Shown here: positions 1 through 5,049 of the stretch, one piece after another
Layout: every line of letters begins with the position of its first letter
Position numbering within the stretch: position 1 is the first letter of the stretch
Source of the DNA: Candidatus Cloacimonas sp. 4484_140
Lineage (GTDB): Bacteria > Cloacimonadota > Cloacimonadia > JGIOTU-2
Reading direction: 5' to 3'
DNA length: 5,070 nt
Assembly (NCBI GenBank): GCA_002049945.1
Contig: MVCT01000106.1
Location: 1-5,070 of the forward strand
Made by a program: the position numbers and the translations under genes
Notes under the pieces: model-generated
Database searches by the model: none
What the model saw: only the letters and a program-made list of their open reading frames with translations
Told to the model about the DNA's origin: nothing

Positions 1-267
1 TATAGTGGGAGTACCCATTGTCACTTTCATGACCAACGGCTCAACCTCAAGGAATGCATGACGTCGCGGTGGAGTCGTGGAATAATCTATGACAGAACCG
101 AGCATAAACTCTGGATCTATTTGCGCCGGACCTTTGAATGCCTCCCTCACCGTCTTGGCTTTTTCGAACGCATCCGCTGGTGTCAAGCACGCCTCAATCT
201 CGGGTGACGCTAAAGCCGGATACTCTATTCCTTCAATGAGTTCGAATCCTTCACATTTCAGCCTCAT
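1..267 (-). CDS. Unrecognised protein, N-terminal 89 residues, cut by window edge
   Basis: An open frame runs from ATG at 267 off the left edge without a stop (MRLKCEGFELIEGIEYPALA... to ...MKVTMGTPTI). The ATG is the only usual start after an in-frame TGA some 20 bases upstream; an AAGG directly before it is too close to be a good ribosome binding site. The visible part is soluble, with mixed charge, no signal peptide, no membrane segment and no motif I recognise; residues 30-45 (PADAFEKAKTVREAFKG) look helical. It is supported as a gene by its position at the head of a cassette in the array's coding direction. The 71-codon frame on the opposite strand is less likely for the same reason. Confidence 0.6.
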   Translation of the reverse strand, partial: MRLKCEGFELIEGIEYPALASPEIEACLTPADAFEKAKTVREAFKGPAQIDPEFMLGSVIDYSTTPPRRHAFLEVEPLVMKVTMGTPTI

Positions 268-304
268 CCTTATAACTTCATCGAATCACGCACATGCCGC
301 ATAA
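1..304 (-). mobile_element. Gene cassette D (5' part only)
   Basis: The cassette starts TTATGCGG at 304 on the minus strand, directly after GGCGA, in the same junction form as the other three cassettes. It continues past the left edge of the window. If it is a normal cassette, its R'' box outside the window should read CCGCATAAC or close to it. Confidence 0.7.
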
Positions 305-375
305 TCGCCGCGGATCAGGAGCGAGACCGGAGGCAAACTTGTTTGCCGACGGGATCGTCTGCTGCAGCCGCTGGT
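302..375 (-). repeat. 74-bp attC repeat, copy 2
   Basis: Same orientation and 73 of 74 bases identical to 4969-5042; it includes the GGCAAAC/GTTTGCC hairpin (332-347). The 10-base word gcgcggagcg (plus strand) is also shared just outside, at 401-410 and 5049-5058, but 15-26 extra bases separate it from the core here. The attC core thus ends both the cassette off the right edge and the mini-cassette. Confidence 0.95.
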
Positions 376-418
376 GGTAATACGCGGCGATTGTTGCCGG
401 GCGCGGAGCGTCCGGCAA
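305..418 (-). mobile_element. Gene-less mini-cassette (attC-only unit, about 114 bp)
   Basis: On the minus strand, G|TTGCCGG (418-412) is followed after only eleven bases by CCGGCAAC (400-393). This is the same start-to-R'' complementarity that defines the three gene-bearing cassettes, here as a perfect 10-bp stem (391-400 with 412-421). The rest is attC: AATCGCCGCG (392-383) pairs with CGCGGCGATT (312-303) around the conserved 74-base attC core, and the unit ends GGCGA|TT. There is no room for a gene. It is separated from the cassette C crossover by seven bases (TTCGTTG). It could be a true empty cassette or the remnant left when a cassette body was deleted. Confidence 0.6.
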
Positions 419-419
419 C

Positions 420-550
420 AACGAACAAGGCTCACCGACGCCGAATCATTATTCTACAGACGCTTTAGTGCAAAATCCACAATACGTGCTTATGCCCACA
501 AGTTTAACGTAACAGCTAAAGGCGTTCGTGTGCAGCCAGATGTTATATGG
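420..550 (-). other. attC site of cassette C, with long loop
   Basis: On the minus strand, R'' CCATATAAC (550-542) lies 15 bases after the gene's stop. The L'' arm GGCTgCACacGAACGCC (537-521) pairs imperfectly with the L' arm GGCGTCGGTGAGCC (442-429), leaving an extrahelical G after GGCT. The loop (520-443) is about 78 bases and holds no gene. R' is CTTG|TTCGTT, a canonical G|TT at 426|425. The word CTTG|TTCG is shared with the attC of cassette A. Confidence 0.8.
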
Positions 551-1599
551 TCTTTTTCTAGATAATTACCTTTTATTTAAATTAATTTTTGGATATCCTA
601 ATGCTTGTGCATTTTGATACATATAGTAAAATTTCAAATTAGATAAACCCTTGTATAATTTATATATTTCATGATAATTTATACTACACAATAAAAATTC
701 TTCAGTTTTAATTCCATCATAATATTGATGACGCCATATTGATAGTAAAACCTTTTCACTGCTACTAATTGAATTCTCGTAATCTGGATATTTAATGTTC
801 GTAATTAAATCATCGCTTTCATTATACTCCCAGTATTTATCAAAATTTAATAATGGACTACTAAAACAGTTATTCCATAAGTTTCTGAGTTTATCGATAT
901 TTGATAATTCAGAATATGAGTCATAAGTATTTTTTGCATATTCGCTAATAACCGAAGAAAAATTTAAATATGTTACTAAAAATTTATTTATTAATTCTAT
1001 ACTATATTCAATTTTAGATAATTCATTAACTTTAAAAATTACAGCATTTTCACACAAATCCTTACTTGCTATTCCACCATTATGAATTAATGAATTTCGA
1101 TATAGTGATATATCATTACATTTATTTATACTATCTCTTAATTCAGATGTCATATCAGCCCAGTTAATATTACACATAATTGAAAATAAATATTCCAATT
1201 GATATTTTACACCATTTTTAAAAAGTTGATATAATTCGTTATCAATTATAATTTCATATCCATTATCAGCAACTTTACTAATGTCTTTTCTTGTTATTTT
1301 TACTGTTTTACTTTCTACTTTCTCTGGAAATGATACTAGAATAATTTTAATGATTTTTCTAATAGTATCTTCAAATCTTGCAAAGGACATGAGAAACAAA
1401 CCTTGATTTATAACACTATCACAACCTAACTTTTCTTTAATTATATTGATATTAAATTTAAAATCGCTTATAACAGAAACGATATCATCAGAGTATATTT
1501 TTTTTCTTTTACTATACAAATATTCACCTTTTATTTTGCCACAATAATTTAAAATTTTGTACAAATGCATATTCACTGATTCTATATACTTCCATATAA
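426..1599 (-). mobile_element. Gene cassette C (HEPN cassette)
   Basis: The cassette begins TTATATGG (1599-1592), the exact complement of its R'' box CCATATAAC (550-542), and ends at the G of CCTTG|TT (426). The closed circle would read CCTTGTTATATGG, a canonical R' box. The gene is strikingly A+T-rich while the attC ends are not, so the coding part came from a donor with quite different base composition from cassettes A and B. Confidence 0.85.
566..1576 (-). CDS. HEPN-domain protein, putative ribonuclease (336 aa)
   Basis: The key motif is LYRNSLIHNGG (residues 158-168), containing Arg160-Asn161 and His165 in the Rx4-6H spacing that marks catalytic HEPN domains. Ahead of it lies a long helical region starting MSFARFEDTIRKIIK (63-77), as in the MAE_28990/RiboL-PSP group of HEPN proteins, where an FE.. 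helix near the N-terminus is typical. HEPN RNases usually act as dimers and cut tRNA or mRNA in toxin-antitoxin or phage-defence settings. The C-terminal part (220-336), including SSSEKVLLSIWRHQY (271-285), is of unknown role. No separate antitoxin is encoded in the cassette. The start is GTG at 1576, with GGAAG twelve bases upstream; ATG at 1570 is an alternative. Codons are heavily A/T-biased, unlike neighbouring genes. The family assignment rests on motif reading alone, so the exact subfamily is uncertain. Confidence 0.75.
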   Translation of the reverse strand: MNMHLYKILNYCGKIKGEYLYSKRKKIYSDDIVSVISDFKFNINIIKEKLGCDSVINQGLFLMSFARFEDTIRKIIKIILVSFPEKVESKTVKITRKDISKVADNGYEIIIDNELYQLFKNGVKYQLEYLFSIMCNINWADMTSELRDSINKCNDISLYRNSLIHNGGIASKDLCENAVIFKVNELSKIEYSIELINKFLVTYLNFSSVISEYAKNTYDSYSELSNIDKLRNLWNNCFSSPLLNFDKYWEYNESDDLITNIKYPDYENSISSSEKVLLSIWRHQYYDGIKTEEFLLCSINYHEIYKLYKGLSNLKFYYMYQNAQALGYPKINLNKR

Positions 1600-1676
1600 T
1601 CGCGGCGCTGACTTCGTCCAGCGCCGCGATTCTCGGCGGCGTGGTTTTTTCCGTCCGCTGAATTTATTTGTTGGCC
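1594..1676 (-). other. attC site of cassette B
   Basis: On the minus strand, R'' GGCCAAC (1676-1670) begins one base after the nuclease stop codon. The L'' arm ATTCagCGGaCGG (1663-1651) pairs with the L' arm CCGCCGaGAAT (1639-1629), with unpaired bases on the R'' half. The terminal loop is 11 bases (1650-1640). No canonical GTT follows L'; the sequence runs straight into the hairpin at 1629-1600 and then GCGA|TTATATGG. The usual unpaired spacer and R' box therefore seem replaced by, or merged with, the hairpin. Confidence 0.72.
1600..1629 (-). repeat. GC-rich junction hairpin, copy 2 (loop GAA on minus strand)
   Basis: A 12-bp perfect stem (1599-1610 with 1619-1630) extends through a further three pairs past one bulged base (C1619 or its neighbour, G on the minus strand) to the three-base loop. 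Read on the same strand as copy 1 (2650-2678), the loop is reversed: GAA here, TTC there. Apart from the bulged base, this copy equals the reverse complement of copy 1. It lies between the L' arm of the cassette B attC and the start of cassette C. Confidence 0.85.
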
Positions 1677-2649
1677 GCTATTTTCTGCGAAATTTTTCAC
1701 TTATTGTATCAATCCTCTCTCCGTCAATGAAGAGAATGTTATTTCTCATAGCATGTGATTCAATCTTTTCACATATCTTTTCGATAGCATTTTCGGTAAA
1801 CTTCCCCGATACTATCACGCAAACCTTCGATGGGCGCACCTTCGTCTTTGTGTACAGATCATAGTATGGCATTTTGAATGCGTCCTCAATTTGAGAAAAA
1901 ATTTCATCAATCTCAGAATTCGCTCCACCTCTGATATCGCCAAATTTCACTTGAGCTGCCCAGTGCTCAACTTCATCGAATTCTGTTATCCTTGAAAATA
2001 CTATGTCTTTTCCATACTCTCGCTTACCATGATTATATTTGACGTTAGAAAAACCTAGTTTCCGGAGGATGGGAAGCACAACACGTAGTGTGAAATCCTT
2101 TTCATTCTCTGATTCAGAAACTTTAAATAATTCAACACCGATTCGAAGCTCAGCCGCGCCCTCAATCTCATTCGTGATCTGTTCGGAAATCTGAATGGCT
2201 TCATCGCAAGTGTCACAATCAATTTCGGTCGAGAAATGCATGAAAATATAAGCTCCATCATCATCGTAAGAATCGAGCTTAATATCTCCGTCTTCTTTTT
2301 CTCTCTCCTCAACGATGGCCTTCTTTGTTTCCATGTAATGGCTGAAACCAATTTTCCCATCCCAATACTTTCTTGTCCCACCATCTTCGAATGATAGTCG
2401 CAATTTGCCAGAACTGACTTTCGTTATGGATACTGGAATTGAGTCGAGAAATATGACTCCTTCCTGGATTTTATCACACAAGGCAAATGCAATCCCGTCA
2501 GGCAAATCATTCACCTTGACACCCCTGAGAAGCGCTTTAGGAGTGTGCCACGATTCACCATCATCAGAATCTAAATTCTCTCCATTTATTGATACGGAGA
2601 TGACTTCACCACTGTCTTCTGAATATTCGATCATATTTTTCATGGCCAA
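1630..2649 (-). mobile_element. Gene cassette B (Mrr-like nuclease cassette)
   Basis: The cassette starts TTGGCC (2649-2644), the exact complement of its R'' box GGCCAAC (1676-1670), and is about 1.0 kb long. The gene fills it almost completely: the start codon is at the seventh base and R'' begins one base after the stop. The 3' limit is approximate because the canonical G|TT of its attC cannot be found; a hairpin directly follows the L' arm. Confidence 0.8.
1678..2643 (-). CDS. Mrr-like PD-(D/E)XK restriction endonuclease-fold protein (321 aa)
   Basis: The C-terminal domain (about residues 180-321) has the layout of Mrr-type nucleases. A helix with an acidic residue (EKDFTLRVVLPILRKLGF, 181-198) is followed by REYGKDIVF with Asp213 and then AAQVKFGD with Gln231 and Lys233. 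This is the D...QxK active-site variant known from Mrr_cat proteins, so cleavage of DNA is expected. The N-terminal 175 residues, rich in predicted beta strands and acidic residues, match no domain I can name; they may sense a substrate or partner. No methyltransferase is nearby, so a classical restriction-modification pair is unlikely, while a modification-dependent or phage-triggered nuclease is possible. I chose the ATG at 2643, six bases inside the cassette. The frame is open up to a GTG at 2712 inside the upstream attC and hairpin. ATG at 2634 is an alternative. None has a strong ribosome binding site. Confidence 0.82.
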   Translation of the reverse strand: MKNMIEYSEDSGEVISVSINGENLDSDDGESWHTPKALLRGVKVNDLPDGIAFALCDKIQEGVIFLDSIPVSITKVSSGKLRLSFEDGGTRKYWDGKIGFSHYMETKKAIVEEREKEDGDIKLDSYDDDGAYIFMHFSTEIDCDTCDEAIQISEQITNEIEGAAELRIGVELFKVSESENEKDFTLRVVLPILRKLGFSNVKYNHGKREYGKDIVFSRITEFDEVEHWAAQVKFGDIRGGANSEIDEIFSQIEDAFKMPYYDLYTKTKVRPSKVCVIVSGKFTENAIEKICEKIESHAMRNNILFIDGERIDTISEKFRRK

Positions 2650-2678
2650 TCGCGGCGCTGACGAAGTCAGCGCCGCGA
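2650..2678 (-). repeat. GC-rich junction hairpin, copy 1 (loop TTC on minus strand)
   Basis: A perfect 13-bp stem (2650-2662 with 2666-2678) closes a three-base loop that reads GAA on the plus strand and TTC on the minus strand. It fills the space between the canonical G|TT end of cassette A and the TTGGCC start of cassette B. Its outer end gives the GCGA|TT junction seen at all four boundaries. The ATG of the cassette B gene follows only six bases after it, so as RNA the hairpin would crowd the ribosome binding region. Near-identical to the hairpin at 1600-1629. It has no U-tract downstream on the minus strand, so it is not a typical terminator. Confidence 0.85.
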
Positions 2679-2804
2679 ACAAGATGCTCAGCCGCCGAGG
2701 GCGAATGATCACCTGACCTGATTAGACGAAATGAACCTTGAAAACGCCAAAAAGCAACCCACGAAGCACGCGCCCCTCGGTCGGCTGGAGCAAATGTTAG
2801 AGGG
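2674..2804 (-). other. attC site of cassette A, with long loop
   Basis: On the minus strand, R'' is CCCTCTAAC (2804-2796). The L'' arm TGCTcCAGCCGaCCGAGGG (2792-2774) pairs with the L' arm CCCTCGGCGGCTGAGCA (2701-2685). This makes 17 base pairs broken only by two unpaired bases (C and A) on the R'' half, the extrahelical pattern integrases use to recognise the correct strand. The loop between the arms (2773-2702) is about 72 bases with no gene. After an unpaired spacer comes CTTG|TTCGCG, with a canonical G|TT crossover at 2680|2679. The next cassette does not start there, because a hairpin (2678-2650) intervenes. Confidence 0.85.
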
Positions 2805-2892
2805 GTGCGCCCTTGCCTCTCTCTACTCCGCAGTTCCAGGCAGACAGTCATCCGACAGCTTAATCTCTTCCGTCGCTTAAGGGCCGCGGTGA

Positions 2893-4944
2893 TTATCCGG
2901 CAATCCCCATTTCCGAAAGATATGGGGTGACAGGCACTAATCGTCCTGCAAGTCGCTCCACCGAAAGCAGGAAGAGTCGCTCCTGAGCTCTTGTTATGCC
3001 AACATAGAAGATTCGTCGCTCCTGCTCAAGCTCTGCCTGTGTTTCGGCCAGCCGGATGGGCCACATTCCATCATTAACATCAAGGATGACCACCGTCTTA
3101 AACTCCTTACCCTTGGCCCGTAGAGCAGTCATTAGATGCACTGCGTGCCGAAGGTCCGGATCTACACTCTCTGAATCAGCTTCTGTATTCGGCAAGTAGG
3201 TCGTAGCTGCGATCGCTTCATCGACGTCATCGATGAACCTGAAGAAGTCATGGTCATAGCGTCGCGCATACTCTCCCAAGTAGAGAAAAGGTGGATCCTT
3301 GTAAAAAATGTCATCTTCCCCTTTGCCATAATGCTGTTGCAAACCCTCCAAATTGTCCTCGATCAGCTGGATCGCTTCTGCTACACTTTCGGCCTCCAAT
3401 ACTCTGGCTATTGGGAGAGCATAGTCGAGTGGCTCCCCTCGGAGAGGGCCTTGGTACGCCTGGAAGTGCTCAATGCAATTCATCAACGTCCGGGGTCGTT
3501 TCGACATAAGAAAAGCATAGACTGCCTGTCGGTAACCTCTTGCCATGGGGTACGTGCGGACTTTGTTACAGCACTGGAGAAAAGCATTCACCACATCATT
3601 AATGCCACGAGGTTGTCGCTTTGTCGCGATCGCTTCCAAAACAGTCCTCAATTCTCTAAAGGCATCACCAAGAAGGACATTGAGATCCTCCTTTGCGTAG
3701 AACGGGATTTTCTCCGAAGTCAGCATGATCTCTAAGGGGATGAGCTGACTTTGCTTTCGCGTGAGTACGGCAAGGGACTTAGGTATTCCATCGGAATTTG
3801 CTTCCCTGGCGAGTTCAAGGACAAACTGAACTGCCTCGTCGTGCGTGCCAAAATGGCGGTGTACGATCTGCGCCTTTTGCTTATTCCCGGGAGATACGTT
3901 TTTCGGCTCGCGAAATGCATTGTGGGCAATTAGCCTTTGCGAATGATCGAGGATGTTCGTCGCAGATCGGTAGTTTGTCTCAAGTACGTAGGTTTCAAAC
4001 GGTTCATCGAAAAACTCTTCAGGCCTGAGGATGAATAATGGCACCGCACCCCGCCACTCAAAGATAGCTTGGTCATCATCGCCAACTATGGTGACCGTAC
4101 TCCGGTTGACCCTCACGAGCTCTTTGATCAGAAACAAGTCAAGTGGATTGATATCCTGGAACTCGTCAACAAGGATATGATGGTATCGATTCGGTTCCGG
4201 AAAATGGGTTGTTCGGTACTTCTTTTGAAGCATCAGAAGGGCCCAGTACTTCTGATCATCGAAGGTAAGTATGGCACTCTGCCACAAATGGTCACATGCT
4301 TCCTTCCAAAACTCCAAGAAGTATGAGAGACGGTCGGTCCGAGAAGAAGCTGGGCTCTTAACCATGCCCATTTGTTCGAGCGGCCGTTCTACGTTCGCTT
4401 CGAAGTACCGCGACAGGCCACAGCGCGTAAGCCATTCTGTATGACCGGAAAACGCTGACAATAGATCCGAAACGTCATGCCGAAAGCCGGACGTTTTGAG
4501 GGCATCCACCACCCCCATGACCTGTTCGAAGCGATTCTGTCTATCAGCAAGCGCCTGAGCAATCGGTTCTCTCTTCGTCCAGATTGGACGGAGGTTATGC
4601 TTCATAAGAGAGAACAAGTCAATCTTGGTCTTCTTCAGCACCAAAGCGGGGTTCACCTGTCTCCGGAGGTAGTTGTACCCCCAGCTATTGAGTGTGTCGA
4701 TGCGAATAGAGTTCCGCACAGCTGCGAATGTGTCATCAGTATTCAAACGATACCGGAGTTCATCGCGCGCAACACGTGTGAACGTGAAGATGAGAAATCG
4801 CTGGGTTTTATCAGTTTGCAATTCCGCAATACGTTTGCAGCGCCATAAGAGGGATAACGTCTTCCCACTGCCTGCAGGGGCCAACAGGCGAACATGACTT
4901 GCAGTCGAAGTACAGAACCGCTCCTGTGATTCATCCAATTTCAT
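2893..4944 (-). CDS. UvrD/Rep-like superfamily 1A DNA helicase (683 aa)
   Basis: This is predicted to be an ATP-driven 3'-5' single-strand DNA translocase and helicase. The full SF1A motif set is present in order: Q motif (LDESQERF, residues 3-10), Walker A APAGSGKT (22-29), motif Ia FTFTRVARDEL (53-63), motif II DEFQD (260-264), motif III VGDDDQAIFEWRG (287-299), motif IV LETNYRS (321-327), motif V around TALRAKGKEF (606-615), and motif VI with YVGITRAQERL (647-657). The length is close to UvrD/Rep (about 670-720 residues) and nothing appears broken. No nuclease domain is visible at the C-terminus, unlike AddA/RecB. The start at 4944 was chosen because GGAG lies six bases upstream and inside the cassette. 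The same frame stays open to an ATG at 5034, but those 30 codons are encoded by the previous cassette's attC. UvrD-like helicases occur in housekeeping repair and in defence systems such as Gabija (GajB), but no GajA/OLD partner is present, so the biological role is inferred only from context. Confidence 0.93.
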   Translation of the reverse strand: MKLDESQERFCTSTASHVRLLAPAGSGKTLSLLWRCKRIAELQTDKTQRFLIFTFTRVARDELRYRLNTDDTFAAVRNSIRIDTLNSWGYNYLRRQVNPALVLKKTKIDLFSLMKHNLRPIWTKREPIAQALADRQNRFEQVMGVVDALKTSGFRHDVSDLLSAFSGHTEWLTRCGLSRYFEANVERPLEQMGMVKSPASSRTDRLSYFLEFWKEACDHLWQSAILTFDDQKYWALLMLQKKYRTTHFPEPNRYHHILVDEFQDINPLDLFLIKELVRVNRSTVTIVGDDDQAIFEWRGAVPLFILRPEEFFDEPFETYVLETNYRSATNILDHSQRLIAHNAFREPKNVSPGNKQKAQIVHRHFGTHDEAVQFVLELAREANSDGIPKSLAVLTRKQSQLIPLEIMLTSEKIPFYAKEDLNVLLGDAFRELRTVLEAIATKRQPRGINDVVNAFLQCCNKVRTYPMARGYRQAVYAFLMSKRPRTLMNCIEHFQAYQGPLRGEPLDYALPIARVLEAESVAEAIQLIEDNLEGLQQHYGKGEDDIFYKDPPFLYLGEYARRYDHDFFRFIDDVDEAIAATTYLPNTEADSESVDPDLRHAVHLMTALRAKGKEFKTVVILDVNDGMWPIRLAETQAELEQERRIFYVGITRAQERLFLLSVERLAGRLVPVTPYLSEMGIAG

Positions 4945-4950
4945 TAGTAA

Positions 4951-4954
4951 CTCC
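4951..4954 (-). promoter_or_regulatory. Ribosome binding site of the helicase gene
   Basis: GGAG sits six bases upstream of the ATG at 4944 and inside cassette A (sequence GGAG-TTACTA-ATG). It decides the start against the longer reading frame that begins at 5034 within the neighbouring attC, and it lets the cassette carry its own translation signal. Confidence 0.75.
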
Positions 4955-4965
4955 GATTTTACGCC

Positions 4966-5049
4966 CTCTAATCGCCGCGGATCAGGAGCGAGACCGGAGG
5001 CAAACTTGTTTGCCGACGGGATCGTCTGCTGCATCCGCTGGTTGTGAGG
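4966..5049 (-). other. attC site ending the preceding cassette
   Basis: On the minus strand the R'' box is CCTCACAAC (5049-5041). The L'' arm CCaGCGGATgCAG then pairs with the L' arm CTGATCCGCGG, leaving an extra A and an extra G unpaired on the R'' half; such extrahelical bases are typical of attC. The loop carries a small perfect hairpin, GGCAAAC/GTTTGCC (4999-5014). The junction with cassette A reads GGCGA|TTAGAGGG, so the base before the TT is A where the canonical R' box has G. Just upstream of R'' is a GGCGC-TCC-GCGCC hairpin (5060-5048). The gene of this cassette lies beyond the right edge. Confidence 0.82.
4969..5042 (-). repeat. 74-bp attC repeat, copy 1
   Basis: This matches positions 302-375 in the same orientation with a single mismatch (T at 5034 against G at 367). 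It covers nearly all of the attC except the R'' box, which differs between the copies. The identity therefore stops at the border of the cassette-specific part, which suggests the same attC type ends two different cassettes. Confidence 0.95.

Larger units (their letters stand above)
2680..4971 (-). mobile_element. Gene cassette A (helicase cassette)
   Basis: The cassette begins TTAGAGGG (4971-4964), the exact complement of its own R'' box CCCTCTAAC (2804-2796), and ends at the G of CTTG|TT (2680). In circular form these ends would join as CTTGTTAGAGGG, giving a canonical GTTRRR-type R' box. At about 2.3 kb it is long for an integron cassette, which usually falls near 0.5-1 kb. It holds one gene, the helicase. 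The roughly 88 bases between the stop codon (2893) and R'' contain no convincing gene. Confidence 0.85.

Noticed and set aside
89..304. 71-codon open frame on the plus strand
   Set aside because: It is antisense to the partial cassette D gene, runs into the attC border, opposes the direction of the whole array and shows no recognisable protein features.
374..565. 63-codon open frame on the plus strand
   Set aside because: It lies entirely over the attC of cassette C and the mini-cassette, and the palindromes explain the sequence.
1601..1650. Possible plus-strand intrinsic terminator (GC hairpin, then T6 at 1645-1650)
   Set aside because: The T run is about 15 bases beyond the hairpin and forms the loop of the cassette B attC; no plus-strand gene ends nearby.
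2606..2851. 81-codon minus-strand frame between helicase and nuclease
   Set aside because: It spans the attC loop, both arms and the hairpin and overlaps the nuclease start; its arginine-rich, low-information product fits read-through of GC-rich structure.
3250..3735. 161-codon plus-strand frame
   Set aside because: It lies wholly antisense to the helicase coding region, which has a full motif set; it is a shadow frame.
1678..4944. Helicase plus nuclease as one two-gene defence operon (Gabija- or restriction-like)
   Set aside because: A complete attC and a hairpin separate them, and each matches its own cassette ends; no OLD-type GajA or methyltransferase is present. Cooperation cannot be excluded but is not shown.
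302..5042. Direct repeats as ends of a transposon or composite element
   Set aside because: The 74-base repeats are attC cores with extrahelical bases and cassette-specific R'' boxes; no transposase or target duplications are seen between or around them.
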